Positions 32,916 to 40,655 of a stretch of 64,000 bases of DNA are shown one piece after another. Each line of letters starts with the position of its first letter. The first letter of the stretch is position 1. The position numbers and the translations under genes are program-made. The DNA lies in NCBI GenBank assembly GCA_029577135.1, contig JARQPW010000005.1:28388-92387 (forward strand), read 5' to 3'. Under the pieces are notes generated by a model. That model was given only the letters and a program-made list of their open reading frames with translations. It was not told where the DNA came from and ran no database searches. The stretch comes from Acidimicrobiales bacterium. GTDB taxonomy: Bacteria > Actinomycetota > Acidimicrobiia > Acidimicrobiales > MedAcidi-G1.

Positions 32916-33584
32916 ATGGAGGAGCAGTCGGAGTTTCCGCCAGAGGGGCCATCCGAAGGTCCGCCCAGGGGGCGCACCCTCGACTCGGTCATGCCGATCG
33001 TGCTCTTCATCGGGCTGAACCGGCTGGCAGGCCTGGGATGGGCCGTGCTGGGTGCCACGGTGTGGAGCGTCAAGACGGCCGTCGGCCGTCTTCGGCGCGG
33101 GGAGGCCGTCGGGAAGTTCCTGCCGATCCTCGTCGGCTACCTGGTGGTGCGCGGCATCATCGGAATCCTGACCGACTCGGAGGCCGTCTACTTCGGCATC
33201 GGCATCGGCACGAAGGCCTGCATCGGCGTCGCCCTGATCGTCACCTCGTTGGTCGGCCGGCCCTTCCTCGGCCGGGTGCTCCACCTGGCCCTGCCCATCG
33301 ACCGAACGACCCGTACGCACCCGGCCTACCTGCGGATGACCTCGCGGTTGACCGTGGCGCTGGGCGTCTGGCAGCTGATCACCTCGACATGGGACATCTG
33401 GCTGTTCAGGCAGACCTCGGCCGGCGGCTACGTGCTCATCCGGGCGCTGGTCGGCTGGCCGACCGGGATCCTGCTGACCCTCCTCGGGTTCTGGTACGCC
33501 GACCGGGCGCTGCGGGCCGTCCCCGGCTTTCCGGGCCTGTTGCACCTGCTCGAGGAACGGGACGAGCGTCGCCGGAAGGGCTGA
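32916..33584 (+). CDS. DUF3159-like integral membrane protein
   Basis: A 222-residue membrane protein. After a polar N-terminus (about 25 residues, proline-rich) come about five or six hydrophobic segments, the first at VMPIVLFIGLNRLAGLGWAV. The pattern of PIVLFI, AVLGATVW and VGRPFLGRVL resembles the DUF3159 proteins of actinobacteria. ATG 32916 is preceded at 6 nt by CAGACT, a weak -10 variant. Function unknown. Confidence 0.7.
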   Translation: MEEQSEFPPEGPSEGPPRGRTLDSVMPIVLFIGLNRLAGLGWAVLGATVWSVKTAVGRLRRGEAVGKFLPILVGYLVVRGIIGILTDSEAVYFGIGIGTKACIGVALIVTSLVGRPFLGRVLHLALPIDRTTRTHPAYLRMTSRLTVALGVWQLITSTWDIWLFRQTSAGGYVLIRALVGWPTGILLTLLGFWYADRALRAVPGFPGLLHLLEERDERRRKG

Positions 33585-33637
33585 CCGGCGACCGCCCCGG
33601 GTGCGGCTTGTCCGTTGTGATGGGCGAACATGGCTGC

Positions 33638-34474
33638 ATGGCAGACGGAGCACTCGCCGGTCTCGGCGTCCTCGTCACCGGCGGGGGCAGCGGCATCGGA
33701 CGGGCCTGCGCAGCGGCGCTGGCAGCGGACGGAGCCGTCGTCACGATCTGTGGGCGGACCGAGGCGACGTTGGCCGAGTCGCAGGAGGTCATCCGCCCCG
33801 GCCATGGGGGAAGCGTCGGGTACGTCGTCGCCGACGTGACCGACGAGGCCTCGGTGCAGGTGGCGGTCGGGGCAGCTTTCGAGGTGGCGGGCAACCTGGC
33901 CGGGGTCGTGGCCAACGCCGGGGGCGGCGGCGGCATGGGGCCGTACCACGTCCAGGACACCGACGAGTTCCTTCGGGTCCTGCACCTCAACGTGCTCGGC
34001 ACGATGCTGTGCGTCAAGCACGCCGTGCCGCACCTGGTTGCCAACGGCGGCGGCTCGTTCGTCGGGATGTCGTCGATCGCGGGACACGTCACGCATCCGA
34101 ACTTCGGCGCCTACCCGGTGGCCAAGGCCGGCATCGAGCAGATGATGCGCAACGCAGCCGACGAGTTCGGACGCTCGAACGTGCGGTTCAATGCCGTGCG
34201 GCCCGGCTTCATCGCCACCGAGATCATGAGCATGATCCCCACCGACAGCGACGTGTACGACAGCTACGTCCGCAACACTCCGATGGGCGACGTCGGGCAA
34301 CCGGAGGACGTCGGCAGCCTGGTCCGGTTCCTGATCGGCCCCGAGTCCCGCTGGATCACCGGCACCTGCATCAACGTCGACGGCGGCAACGCCCTGCGGG
34401 CAGGTCCCGACTTCTCGCAGTTCGTGGCACCGTCCCTCGGCGACGACGTCATGTCCGGCAACCTGCCCGACTGA
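33638..34474 (+). CDS. Short-chain dehydrogenase/reductase
   Basis: A 278-residue classical SDR. The cofactor loop TGGGSGIG is at about residues 14-21, NAGGGGGMG near residue 90, and catalytic serine, tyrosine and lysine appear in GMSSIAGHV and GAYPVAKAG near residue 165. The C-terminal INVDGGNALRAG is the usual SDR ending. ATG 33638 is chosen; an earlier ATG at 33620 would add six residues. Substrate unknown. It is convergent with the cytochrome P450 gene 9 nt away. Confidence 0.9.
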   Translation: MADGALAGLGVLVTGGGSGIGRACAAALAADGAVVTICGRTEATLAESQEVIRPGHGGSVGYVVADVTDEASVQVAVGAAFEVAGNLAGVVANAGGGGGMGPYHVQDTDEFLRVLHLNVLGTMLCVKHAVPHLVANGGGSFVGMSSIAGHVTHPNFGAYPVAKAGIEQMMRNAADEFGRSNVRFNAVRPGFIATEIMSMIPTDSDVYDSYVRNTPMGDVGQPEDVGSLVRFLIGPESRWITGTCINVDGGNALRAGPDFSQFVAPSLGDDVMSGNLPD

Positions 34475-34483
34475 ACCGTCTGC

Positions 34484-35716
34484 TCAGGCCGGGTCGACCA
34501 CCAGGTGGGCCTCCCGGAGGCCGTAGACGAAGGCGTTCGGCATCTCGACCGGCTCAGTGCCGGGGGCCAGGCGGGGGTTGCGGAAGCGCCGGGCGAACTC
34601 CTCGAAGAAGACCCGAATCTCGAGCCGGGCCAGCGCCGCCCCCAGGCAGAAGTGGGTGCCGTTGCCGAAGGCCAGGTGGTGGTTGGGATGGCGGGCGACG
34701 TCGAACGACTCGGGGTCCGCGAAGTGGGCCGGGTCCCGGTTGGCCGACGAGTACATGAGCAGCACCTGCTCGCCGGCGCCGACGGTCACGCCGCCGATCT
34801 CGATGTCCTCGGTCGCCACCCGGCACATGTTGTGGATCGGGGTGACCCAGCGGATGAACTCCTCGGTCGCCACGACCGGGTCGGCGCCATCGACGAGCGC
34901 CTGGAACTGGTCGGGGCGCCGGGTCAACTCCACGAGCGTGCGGGCGATCACCGTGCGGGTCGTCTCGGCTCCGCCGTCGAGCAGCAGGAGGCAGTCGGAG
35001 ATGATCTCGTCGAGGCCGAACGGATAGTCGGCGAGACCCTCGACCTCCCGGTCGACCCAGACGTCCATGACGGTGTCGACCGGGCAGCCGCCGCCCGAAC
35101 GCTCGGACTTCGTCGACTCGTAGACGTTCATGCAGGCCTCGGTGAACTCGAAGACCGCCATCACACCGTCCTCGTCGTGGTAGCGGGGGCCGCCACCGAG
35201 GGCGATGGTGCGCTCCGACCACTCCTTGAGCTGCGGCCAGGACTCGTGGGGGAAGCCCAGCAGCAGCCCAATCATCTGGGCCGGCAGCGGCGCTGCCAGC
35301 TGCGAAATGACCTCGGCCTCGCCGTTCTCGGCCAGGCTGTCCAGCAGGCTGGTGACGACGCCGCGCACGTGGTCCTCCCAGTTGCCGGCGGCCCGCGGCG
35401 TGAAGCGCCGGGAGACCAGGTTGCGGCGCACCGTGTGGTGCGGGTCGTCGAGGGCGATGATCGAGGTGTCGGCCGGGATGTTGGGCCGGTAGCCGCCCTT
35501 TTCGTTGCCCGAGTTGGTGAACCGGAACTTGTCGCGCTCGATCTCGATGATGTCCTCGTAGCGGGACACGCCCCAGAGTTCGTTGACCTCGTCCCAGTAG
35601 AAGGGCTCATGGTCCCTCATCCAGGCATAGGTCGGGTACGGGTCGTTCACGTAGAAGTCGCCGTCGAGCAGGTCGAGGGCCGGTCGGTCGGGGGAGGGTC
35701 GGACGGGGTTCGCCAC
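34484..35716 (-). CDS. Cytochrome P450
   Basis: A 410-residue class I-type bacterial P450. The I-helix oxygen-binding motif reads DGGAETTRT, the K-helix ExxR lies in EEFIRW, and the heme-binding Cys is near residue 357 in FGNGTHFCLGAALAR. The start is GTG 35716 because a minus-strand TACGAT lies 6 nt upstream and the N-terminus (ANPVRPSPDRPALDLLDGDFY) is typical of soluble bacterial P450s. It needs ferredoxin partners not seen nearby. A steroid or fatty-acid substrate is possible but not shown. Confidence 0.93.
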   Translation of the reverse strand: MANPVRPSPDRPALDLLDGDFYVNDPYPTYAWMRDHEPFYWDEVNELWGVSRYEDIIEIERDKFRFTNSGNEKGGYRPNIPADTSIIALDDPHHTVRRNLVSRRFTPRAAGNWEDHVRGVVTSLLDSLAENGEAEVISQLAAPLPAQMIGLLLGFPHESWPQLKEWSERTIALGGGPRYHDEDGVMAVFEFTEACMNVYESTKSERSGGGCPVDTVMDVWVDREVEGLADYPFGLDEIISDCLLLLDGGAETTRTVIARTLVELTRRPDQFQALVDGADPVVATEEFIRWVTPIHNMCRVATEDIEIGGVTVGAGEQVLLMYSSANRDPAHFADPESFDVARHPNHHLAFGNGTHFCLGAALARLEIRVFFEEFARRFRNPRLAPGTEPVEMPNAFVYGLREAHLVVDPA

Positions 35717-35722
35717 GGCCGG

Positions 35723-35728
35723 ATCGTA
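35723..35728 (-). promoter_or_regulatory. -10 element TACGAT for leaderless P450 gene
   Basis: Minus-strand TACGAT ends 6 nt before GTG 35716. Confidence 0.5.
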
Positions 35729-35731
35729 GGT

Positions 35732-35759
35732 CCACGGTCTCCGACGACTACAACCGTGG
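35732..35759. promoter_or_regulatory. Inverted repeat in the divergent P450/alcohol dehydrogenase promoter
   Basis: CCACGGT (35732-35738) and ACCGTGG (35753-35759) are perfect inverted arms 14 nt apart, just upstream of the P450 -10. It may bind a regulator acting on both genes. Confidence 0.4.
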
Positions 35760-35792
35760 TCGAAGGTCGCAACGATCGGGAGGAACGTCGCC

Positions 35793-36734
35793 ATGCGAGC
35801 CGTGCGGACCGTGGACGGGGAGTTCGCGGTCGTCGAGGTCACAGAGCCCGATCCCGCCGACGGCGAGGTCGTCGTCGACATCGCCGCCTCGGGGATCTGC
35901 GGCTCGGACCTCCACCTGCAGGGCTTCGGCATCCAGGTCACGTTCGGCCACGAGTGCGCCGGCCACCTCGCCGACGGCACGCCCGTGGCGATCCAGCCCC
36001 TCATGCACTGCGGCGCCTGCGACCGCTGCCTCGCCGACCAGACCCACCTCTGTCGCAACGGCAGCGGCACCATGTACGGCATCGCCCGCGACGGCGGCAT
36101 GGCCGATCGGCTGGTCGTCGATGCGTCCTGTCTCATCCCCCTGCCCGACGGCGTGCCCGTCGCCGACGCCTGCCTCGTCGAGCCGCTGGCCGTTGCTCAG
36201 CACGCCGCAAACTCGGCCGGCGCAGAGCCGGGCCAACGGGTACTCGTCGTCGGTGGCGGGATGATCGGCCTGGCCTGCGTGGCGACGTTTCGTGCCGCCG
36301 GCACCGACGTCGACCTGTCGGCCCGCCACGACCACCAGGCCGCCGCCGGCGAGCGCCTGGGCGCCGGCACCGCCGCGTCGGGCGAGTACGACATCGTGGT
36401 CGACGCCGCCGGCACCGGGAGCGCCGTCGCCACGGCCCTCGACCACGCCCGGCCCGGCGCCGTGCTGTCGGTGCCCGCCGTCTACTGGGAACCGCTGACC
36501 ATCCCGAACGCCACGACCCTCGTGGTCAAGGAGGTCCGGATGCAGCCCTCGTACACCTACGGGCACCACCACGGGGTGCGCGAGGTCGACGAGGCGGCGG
36601 CCCTCCTGGCGGACTGTCCGGAACTCGCCGAGGCGGTCATCACGCACCGGTTCGGCCTGGACGACGCCCCCGAGGCGTTCCGGGTGGCCGCCGACCGCAG
36701 GGCCGGTGTCATCAAGGTGGTGCTGGAGCCCTAG
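35793..36734 (+). CDS. Zinc-dependent alcohol dehydrogenase (MDR family)
   Basis: A 313-residue medium-chain dehydrogenase. The catalytic zinc ligands appear in SGICGSDLH and FGHECAGH, and the structural zinc cysteines in MHCGACDRCLADQTHLC (about residues 72-88). The Rossmann glycine motif VVGGGMIGLA follows near residue 150. The protein is a little shorter than typical 340-360-residue members; the cofactor domain appears condensed. GGGAGG lies 9 nt before ATG 35793. Divergent from the P450 gene, so it may process the same metabolite. Confidence 0.88.
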   Translation: MRAVRTVDGEFAVVEVTEPDPADGEVVVDIAASGICGSDLHLQGFGIQVTFGHECAGHLADGTPVAIQPLMHCGACDRCLADQTHLCRNGSGTMYGIARDGGMADRLVVDASCLIPLPDGVPVADACLVEPLAVAQHAANSAGAEPGQRVLVVGGGMIGLACVATFRAAGTDVDLSARHDHQAAAGERLGAGTAASGEYDIVVDAAGTGSAVATALDHARPGAVLSVPAVYWEPLTIPNATTLVVKEVRMQPSYTYGHHHGVREVDEAAALLADCPELAEAVITHRFGLDDAPEAFRVAADRRAGVIKVVLEP

Positions 36735-36746
36735 GCGAGCGCCACC
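36716..36746. terminator. Hairpin between alcohol dehydrogenase and HD-domain genes
   Basis: GGTGGTGCT (36716-36724) pairs with AGCGCCACC (36738-36746), one G-T wobble. The overlapping stop codons of the two convergent genes lie in the 13-nt loop. Confidence 0.5.
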
Positions 36747-37318
36747 ATCTCGTAGCGGCTGGGCCGGCGGAGGACCTCCTCGACGAGCGGCCGGAACTCC
36801 CCGAGCGGCAGTTCGTCGTAGGCCGGGTCGAAGCAGTTCTGGTCGTACTCGGCGCAGAAGGCCGCACAGTCGTCGAACCACTCGTGGTCCCGGAACGCCT
36901 CCCGGGCGTCCCGGTCGCCGCCGAGGTGGTGGAAGAAGTAGTACCCCTGGAACACGCCGTGGTGCCGGACGATCCAGTGGGTCCGGTCCGACACGTAGGG
37001 CTTGAGGATCTCGGCGGCCACGGCCGAGTGGTTGGCCGGGGCCACCACGTCGCCGACGTCGTGGAGCAGTGCCGCCACGACCATCTCGGTGTCCTCGCCG
37101 TTGCGCAGAGTCCGGGTGGCGCTCTGGAGCGAGTGCCGGTAGCGGTCGACCTGGTAGCCGAAGCGGGGCCCCTGCATCGAGTGGAGCAGGCCGAAGAGGT
37201 GGTCGGTGAGGGAGTCGTGGACGTGCTGGCTGAAGCTGGCCATCAACTCGACGTAGTCGTCGGCCGTGCCGTCCTCCATCTTCGTCCAGGTGACGGTGCG
37301 GGGCGAGGTGGGGTCCAT
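36731..37318 (-). CDS. HD domain-containing protein
   Basis: A 195-residue HD-superfamily protein. Metal-ligand candidates are His62 (RHSLQ), His86-Asp87 (LLHDVGD), His97 (ANHSA), His119/His120 (VRHHGVFQ) and a later aspartate in EYDQNCFD. The residue set and the GYYFFHHLGGD segment recall the HD-type diiron oxygenases (PhnZ/TmpB group) more than nucleotide hydrolases; this is inference from the pattern of histidines. Start ATG 37318 is preceded at 8 nt by CAGAAT. Its stop overlaps that of the alcohol dehydrogenase gene. Confidence 0.78.
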   Translation of the reverse strand: MDPTSPRTVTWTKMEDGTADDYVELMASFSQHVHDSLTDHLFGLLHSMQGPRFGYQVDRYRHSLQSATRTLRNGEDTEMVVAALLHDVGDVVAPANHSAVAAEILKPYVSDRTHWIVRHHGVFQGYYFFHHLGGDRDAREAFRDHEWFDDCAAFCAEYDQNCFDPAYDELPLGEFRPLVEEVLRRPSRYEMVALA

Positions 37319-37366
37319 CGCCGCGCATTCTGGCACAGCGGTACCGGCTGTGGACAGCCCCGGGGC

Positions 37367-37372
37367 TAGGTT
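37367..37372 (+). promoter_or_regulatory. -10 element TAGGTT for alpha/beta hydrolase gene
   Basis: TAGGTT lies 20 nt before ATG 37393. Unlike most promoters here it leaves room for a short leader with a GGGAGG ribosome site (37383-37388). Confidence 0.4.
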
Positions 37373-37392
37373 CCGCTGCGACGGGAGGTCCG

Positions 37393-38310
37393 ATGAAGTC
37401 CTACGACGAGTTCTCGATGCTGGCCGACAACGTCGCCGAGGCCGGACTGGCTTGGGAAGGTCCGCCTCCGGTCGAACGGCTCGAGGTGGAGGGACCCGCC
37501 GGCCTGGCCGTGAGCGCCGTCCGATGGGGGACGGGGACGACCGAACTGGTGTTGCTGCACGGCGGGGCGCAGAACGCCCACACCTGGGACACGGTCGCCC
37601 TCGCTCTTCGACGGTCGCTGTTGGCGATCGACCTTCCCGGGCACGGCCACTCCGACTGGAGGCCGCAGAAGGACTACACGCCGCAGGTGCTGGCCGCCGA
37701 GGTCGCCCGGGTGGTCGATGCCCATGCCCCCGGGGCCGAGGCGGTGGTCGGCATGTCGCTCGGCGGCCTGACGGCGTTGTGCCTGTCGACCGACCGGCCG
37801 GACCTGGTGCGACGACTGGGGCTGGTCGACATCACCCCCGGCACCGACCACGCCAAGGCTGAGCCGATCATCGCCTTCGTGTCGGGACCTGCGCACTTCG
37901 ACGACTTCGACGCCATCCTCGCCCACACCGTGGAGCACAACCCCACCCGCTCCGAGTCGTCGCTGCGCCGGGGTGTTCTGCACAATGCCTGTGAGCAGGA
38001 GGACGGCTCGTGGTCGTGGCGCTGGGACCCGATGCGCGACTGGAAGACCGAGAGGAAGCCGAAGGAAAAAGCGGAGAAGGCACCCGACTTCGGCGCCCTC
38101 TGGGACCGGGTCTCATCGCTGGCGTGCCCCGTCCACCTTTGGCTGGGAGGGGCCTGGAGCGTCGTCGGCGACGAGGACGTCGAGGAGTTCCGGCGCCGAC
38201 AGCCCGACGTGTCCGTCACGACGGTCGAGGGCGCCGGCCACAGCATCCAGGGCGACCGCCCCCTCGAACTGGTCGCGCTGATCGAGGGACTGCTGGCAGA
38301 ACCCGCCTAG
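37393..38310 (+). CDS. Alpha/beta hydrolase
   Basis: A 305-residue alpha/beta-hydrolase. The oxyanion segment LLHGGAQNAHTW lies near residue 55, the nucleophile serine in VGMSLGGLT near residue 120 and the catalytic histidine in EGAGHSIQGD near residue 279. PGHGHSDW is the usual post-beta4 loop. A lysine/glutamate-rich stretch (KTERKPKEKAEKAP) sits before the last third. GGGAGG precedes ATG 37393. The substrate cannot be predicted. Confidence 0.9.
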   Translation: MKSYDEFSMLADNVAEAGLAWEGPPPVERLEVEGPAGLAVSAVRWGTGTTELVLLHGGAQNAHTWDTVALALRRSLLAIDLPGHGHSDWRPQKDYTPQVLAAEVARVVDAHAPGAEAVVGMSLGGLTALCLSTDRPDLVRRLGLVDITPGTDHAKAEPIIAFVSGPAHFDDFDAILAHTVEHNPTRSESSLRRGVLHNACEQEDGSWSWRWDPMRDWKTERKPKEKAEKAPDFGALWDRVSSLACPVHLWLGGAWSVVGDEDVEEFRRRQPDVSVTTVEGAGHSIQGDRPLELVALIEGLLAEPA

Positions 38311-39041
38311 AGGCCCTCGATGCGACGGTAGGCCTCGGCGAGGGGGACGCCGAAGCGTTGCCCCACCTCGGCCAGTTCGGCCAGGACCGAGTCGCGGAAG
38401 GCATCGGCCTGCGAACCGTCGTCTTCGGCGCCGATGCCCATGGTCGACAGGTGCTGGGAGCGGTGCGCCAGCAGCGCCGCCACCTTGGTCGCCGCCGCCA
38501 CCTCGTCGACCGGCTCGGCGTGGTTCGGCTCCTCGGTGTCGAACAGCAGGAGCTCGTCGGGTCGGTGGTGGGCGAGGCCGGAGAGCCCCACCTCTGAGAG
38601 AAAGTGCGGGTCGCGGGCGGCCACCACGCCGTCGGTGACGAGGAAGCCCGCCGCACGGTGGTCGGGGTGGAGCCGCCAGCGCCGCCATGGATCGTGGCCG
38701 AGGAGCACGTCGGGTCGGAGGCGTCGTATCCAGGCCGCTACCTCGTGGGCCGTGGCGCGGTCGGCGTCGAGCTCGCCGTCGACCCGGTCGAGGAAGGCCA
38801 CCTCGCCGGTCGCTCCGAGCCGCTCGGCGGCGGCGTGCTGCTCGTCGCGTCGGGTGGCGACCAGCCGGGACGGATCCTCGTCCACGTCCCAACTGCCCTT
38901 CGAGCCGTCGGTGCACACGAGGATGTGGATTTCGCAGCCGGCGGCGGCCCAGCCGACGAGCGTGGCGCCGGCGTAGAGTTCGACGTCGTCCGGGTGGGCG
39001 CCCACGGCCAGCGCCCGGGACGGAACCGGCAGCCCGGTCAC
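38307..39041 (-). CDS. PIG-L/LmbE family deacetylase
   Basis: A 244-residue zinc-dependent N-deacetylase of the PIG-L family (MshB, Mca, LmbE relatives). The zinc site AHPDDVE is at about residues 15-21 and the second histidine motif HPDHRAAG near residue 127. In actinobacteria this family includes mycothiol biosynthesis and mycothiol-conjugate enzymes, but this copy is not diagnosable further. The GTG start at 39041 overlaps the stop of cofC by GTGA. It converges on the alpha/beta hydrolase gene with overlapping stops. Confidence 0.88.
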   Translation of the reverse strand: MTGLPVPSRALAVGAHPDDVELYAGATLVGWAAAGCEIHILVCTDGSKGSWDVDEDPSRLVATRRDEQHAAAERLGATGEVAFLDRVDGELDADRATAHEVAAWIRRLRPDVLLGHDPWRRWRLHPDHRAAGFLVTDGVVAARDPHFLSEVGLSGLAHHRPDELLLFDTEEPNHAEPVDEVAAATKVAALLAHRSQHLSTMGIGAEDDGSQADAFRDSVLAELAEVGQRFGVPLAEAYRRIEGL

Positions 39042-39598
39042 TTCGATGGCTGGAACTCGAGGTCGGCGGGCTCGTCCACGTCCCAGCCCAGGTCCGGGTC
39101 GGGGAGGCTGCGCCACGGCAGGCCCAGGCGCTGCGCCTCGGCGACGTGTCGGTCATGGGAACCCGGCCCGTAGGCGAACCGGAAGCCGGCGCCGACCGGG
39201 ACCACGGCCACGGGCGTGCCGTCGCCGTGGCGGTCGGGCACGAGCGTCACGCCGTCGAAGTCGGCGCAGCGGGCGAGGTCGGTGGCCCGGGGCAGGTCGC
39301 CGTGGGCGACGATCACCTGCTCGAAGCCGTCGGCGGCCAGTGCGGCGATGCCGGCGTGGACCGCCCGGTCTAGGCCGGGTCCGTCGACCCGGATCACGGC
39401 CGCTCCGAGCCCTTCGGCCCAGTCGGCGACCTGGTCGTCGTCGCACACCACCGCCACGGGCAGGGGTGCGGCAGCGGCGACCACCGTTTCGGCCATCCGG
39501 CGGGCGAGGTCGGCCCGCTCGCCCGCATCGAGTACCGACGAGAGACGGGCCTTGGCGCCTCGGAACGCCTTGAGCGGGATCAGTACGGCGGTCTGCAC
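39038..39598 (-). CDS. cofC: Phosphoenolpyruvate/2-phospho-L-lactate guanylyltransferase (F420 biosynthesis)
   Basis: A 186-residue nucleotidyltransferase of the CofC/FbiD family, making the guanylyl-activated three-carbon unit for cofactor F420. Landmarks are LIPLKAFRGAKARLS at the start, VVCDDDQVADWA, VIVAHGDLPRATDL near residue 95 and GDGTPVAVVP near residue 125. GTG 39598 follows TAGACT by 6 nt. Presence of this gene means the organism makes F420, which suits the LLM oxidoreductases elsewhere in the window. It is divergent from gpsA. Confidence 0.9.
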   Translation of the reverse strand: MQTAVLIPLKAFRGAKARLSSVLDAGERADLARRMAETVVAAAAPLPVAVVCDDDQVADWAEGLGAAVIRVDGPGLDRAVHAGIAALAADGFEQVIVAHGDLPRATDLARCADFDGVTLVPDRHGDGTPVAVVPVGAGFRFAYGPGSHDRHVAEAQRLGLPWRSLPDPDLGWDVDEPADLEFQPSK

Positions 39599-39604
39599 CC
39601 GGAG

Positions 39605-39610
39605 AGTCTA
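39605..39610 (-). promoter_or_regulatory. -10 element TAGACT for leaderless cofC
   Basis: Minus-strand TAGACT ends 6 nt before GTG 39598. Confidence 0.5.
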
Positions 39611-39644
39611 CGGGCGGGCCGCCTGCCGGAATCCGTCGGCGCCC

Positions 39645-39650
39645 TAGGCT
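39645..39650 (+). promoter_or_regulatory. -10 element TAGGCT for leaderless gpsA
   Basis: TAGGCT ends 7 nt before ATG 39658. Confidence 0.55.
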
Positions 39651-39657
39651 CGCCCGT

Positions 39658-40653
39658 ATGACCACTCGGGCCGCCGTGATCGGTGCGGGCTCCTGGGGGA
39701 CGACCGTTGCCTCGCTGCTCGCTCCCCGGGTGTCGACCGTGCTGTGGTCCCGCCGCCCCGACGTGGCCGTCGACATCGCCGCTGGACGCGGCAACCAGCG
39801 CTACCTCGCCGGCTTCGACCTGCCCGGGGAGCTCGAAGCCACCGCCGACATCGCCGAGGCAGTCTCCGGCGCCGACGTCGTGGTGGTCGGCGTGCCGACG
39901 CACGGCTTCCGTGAGACGCTGGCCGCAGCGGCACCGGCCATCGGCTCCGGCGTGCCGGTGATCAGCCTCGCCAAGGGCTTCGAGCAGGGCACCCGGCTGC
40001 GCATGACGCAGGTGGCCGCCGATTTGCTTCCGGGCCACCCGGTCGGCGTGCTGACCGGCCCCAACCTCGCCAAGGAGATCCTCGACGGCCGGGCGGCGGC
40101 GACGGTCGTGGCCTGCTCCGACGCCGGCGTCGCCGAGACTCTCCAGGAACTGCTGGCCTCCGAACGCCTGCGCGTCTACACCAACGACGACATCGTCGGC
40201 TGCGAGATCGGCGGCGCCGTCAAGAACGTGATCGCCCTCGCCGCCGGGATGGCCGAGGGCCTCGGGACCGGTGACAACGCACGGGCCGCCCTCATCACCC
40301 GCGGCCTGGCCGAGTTGACCCGCCTGGGCGAGGCGCTCGACGGCAACCCCCGGACCCTGTCCGGCCTGGCGGGCCTCGGCGACGTCCTCGTCACCTGCAT
40401 GAGCCCGCAGAGCCGCAACCGCTGGGTCGGCGAACAGGTCGGGCTCGGCCGTCCACCGGCCGAGGTGCTCGCCGGGATGGACCAGGTGGCCGAGGGGGTG
40501 CGCACCGCCGGCGTCGTCTGCGAGCTCGCCGCCGAGGCCGGCATCGAGGTGCCCATCGCCGAAGGCGTGCGAGCCGTCATCGACGGTGGCCGGCCCCCCG
40601 TCGAGGTCTGGGCGGCGCTCATGGCCCGACGGGCCCGCCCCGAGGTCGACTGA
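39658..40653 (+). CDS. gpsA: Glycerol-3-phosphate dehydrogenase [NAD(P)+]
   Basis: Reduces dihydroxyacetone phosphate to sn-glycerol 3-phosphate for phospholipid synthesis. The 331-residue protein has the dinucleotide loop GAGSWGTT at residues 9-16, SLAKGFE near residue 101, TGPNLAKEI near residue 126, EIGGAVKNVIALAAGM (with the catalytic lysine) near residue 182 and GLAGLGDVLVTC near residue 240. All are standard GpsA motifs. A short gap of 2 nt separates it from the next gene. Confidence 0.96.
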   Translation: MTTRAAVIGAGSWGTTVASLLAPRVSTVLWSRRPDVAVDIAAGRGNQRYLAGFDLPGELEATADIAEAVSGADVVVVGVPTHGFRETLAAAAPAIGSGVPVISLAKGFEQGTRLRMTQVAADLLPGHPVGVLTGPNLAKEILDGRAAATVVACSDAGVAETLQELLASERLRVYTNDDIVGCEIGGAVKNVIALAAGMAEGLGTGDNARAALITRGLAELTRLGEALDGNPRTLSGLAGLGDVLVTCMSPQSRNRWVGEQVGLGRPPAEVLAGMDQVAEGVRTAGVVCELAAEAGIEVPIAEGVRAVIDGGRPPVEVWAALMARRARPEVD

Positions 40654-40655
40654 GC

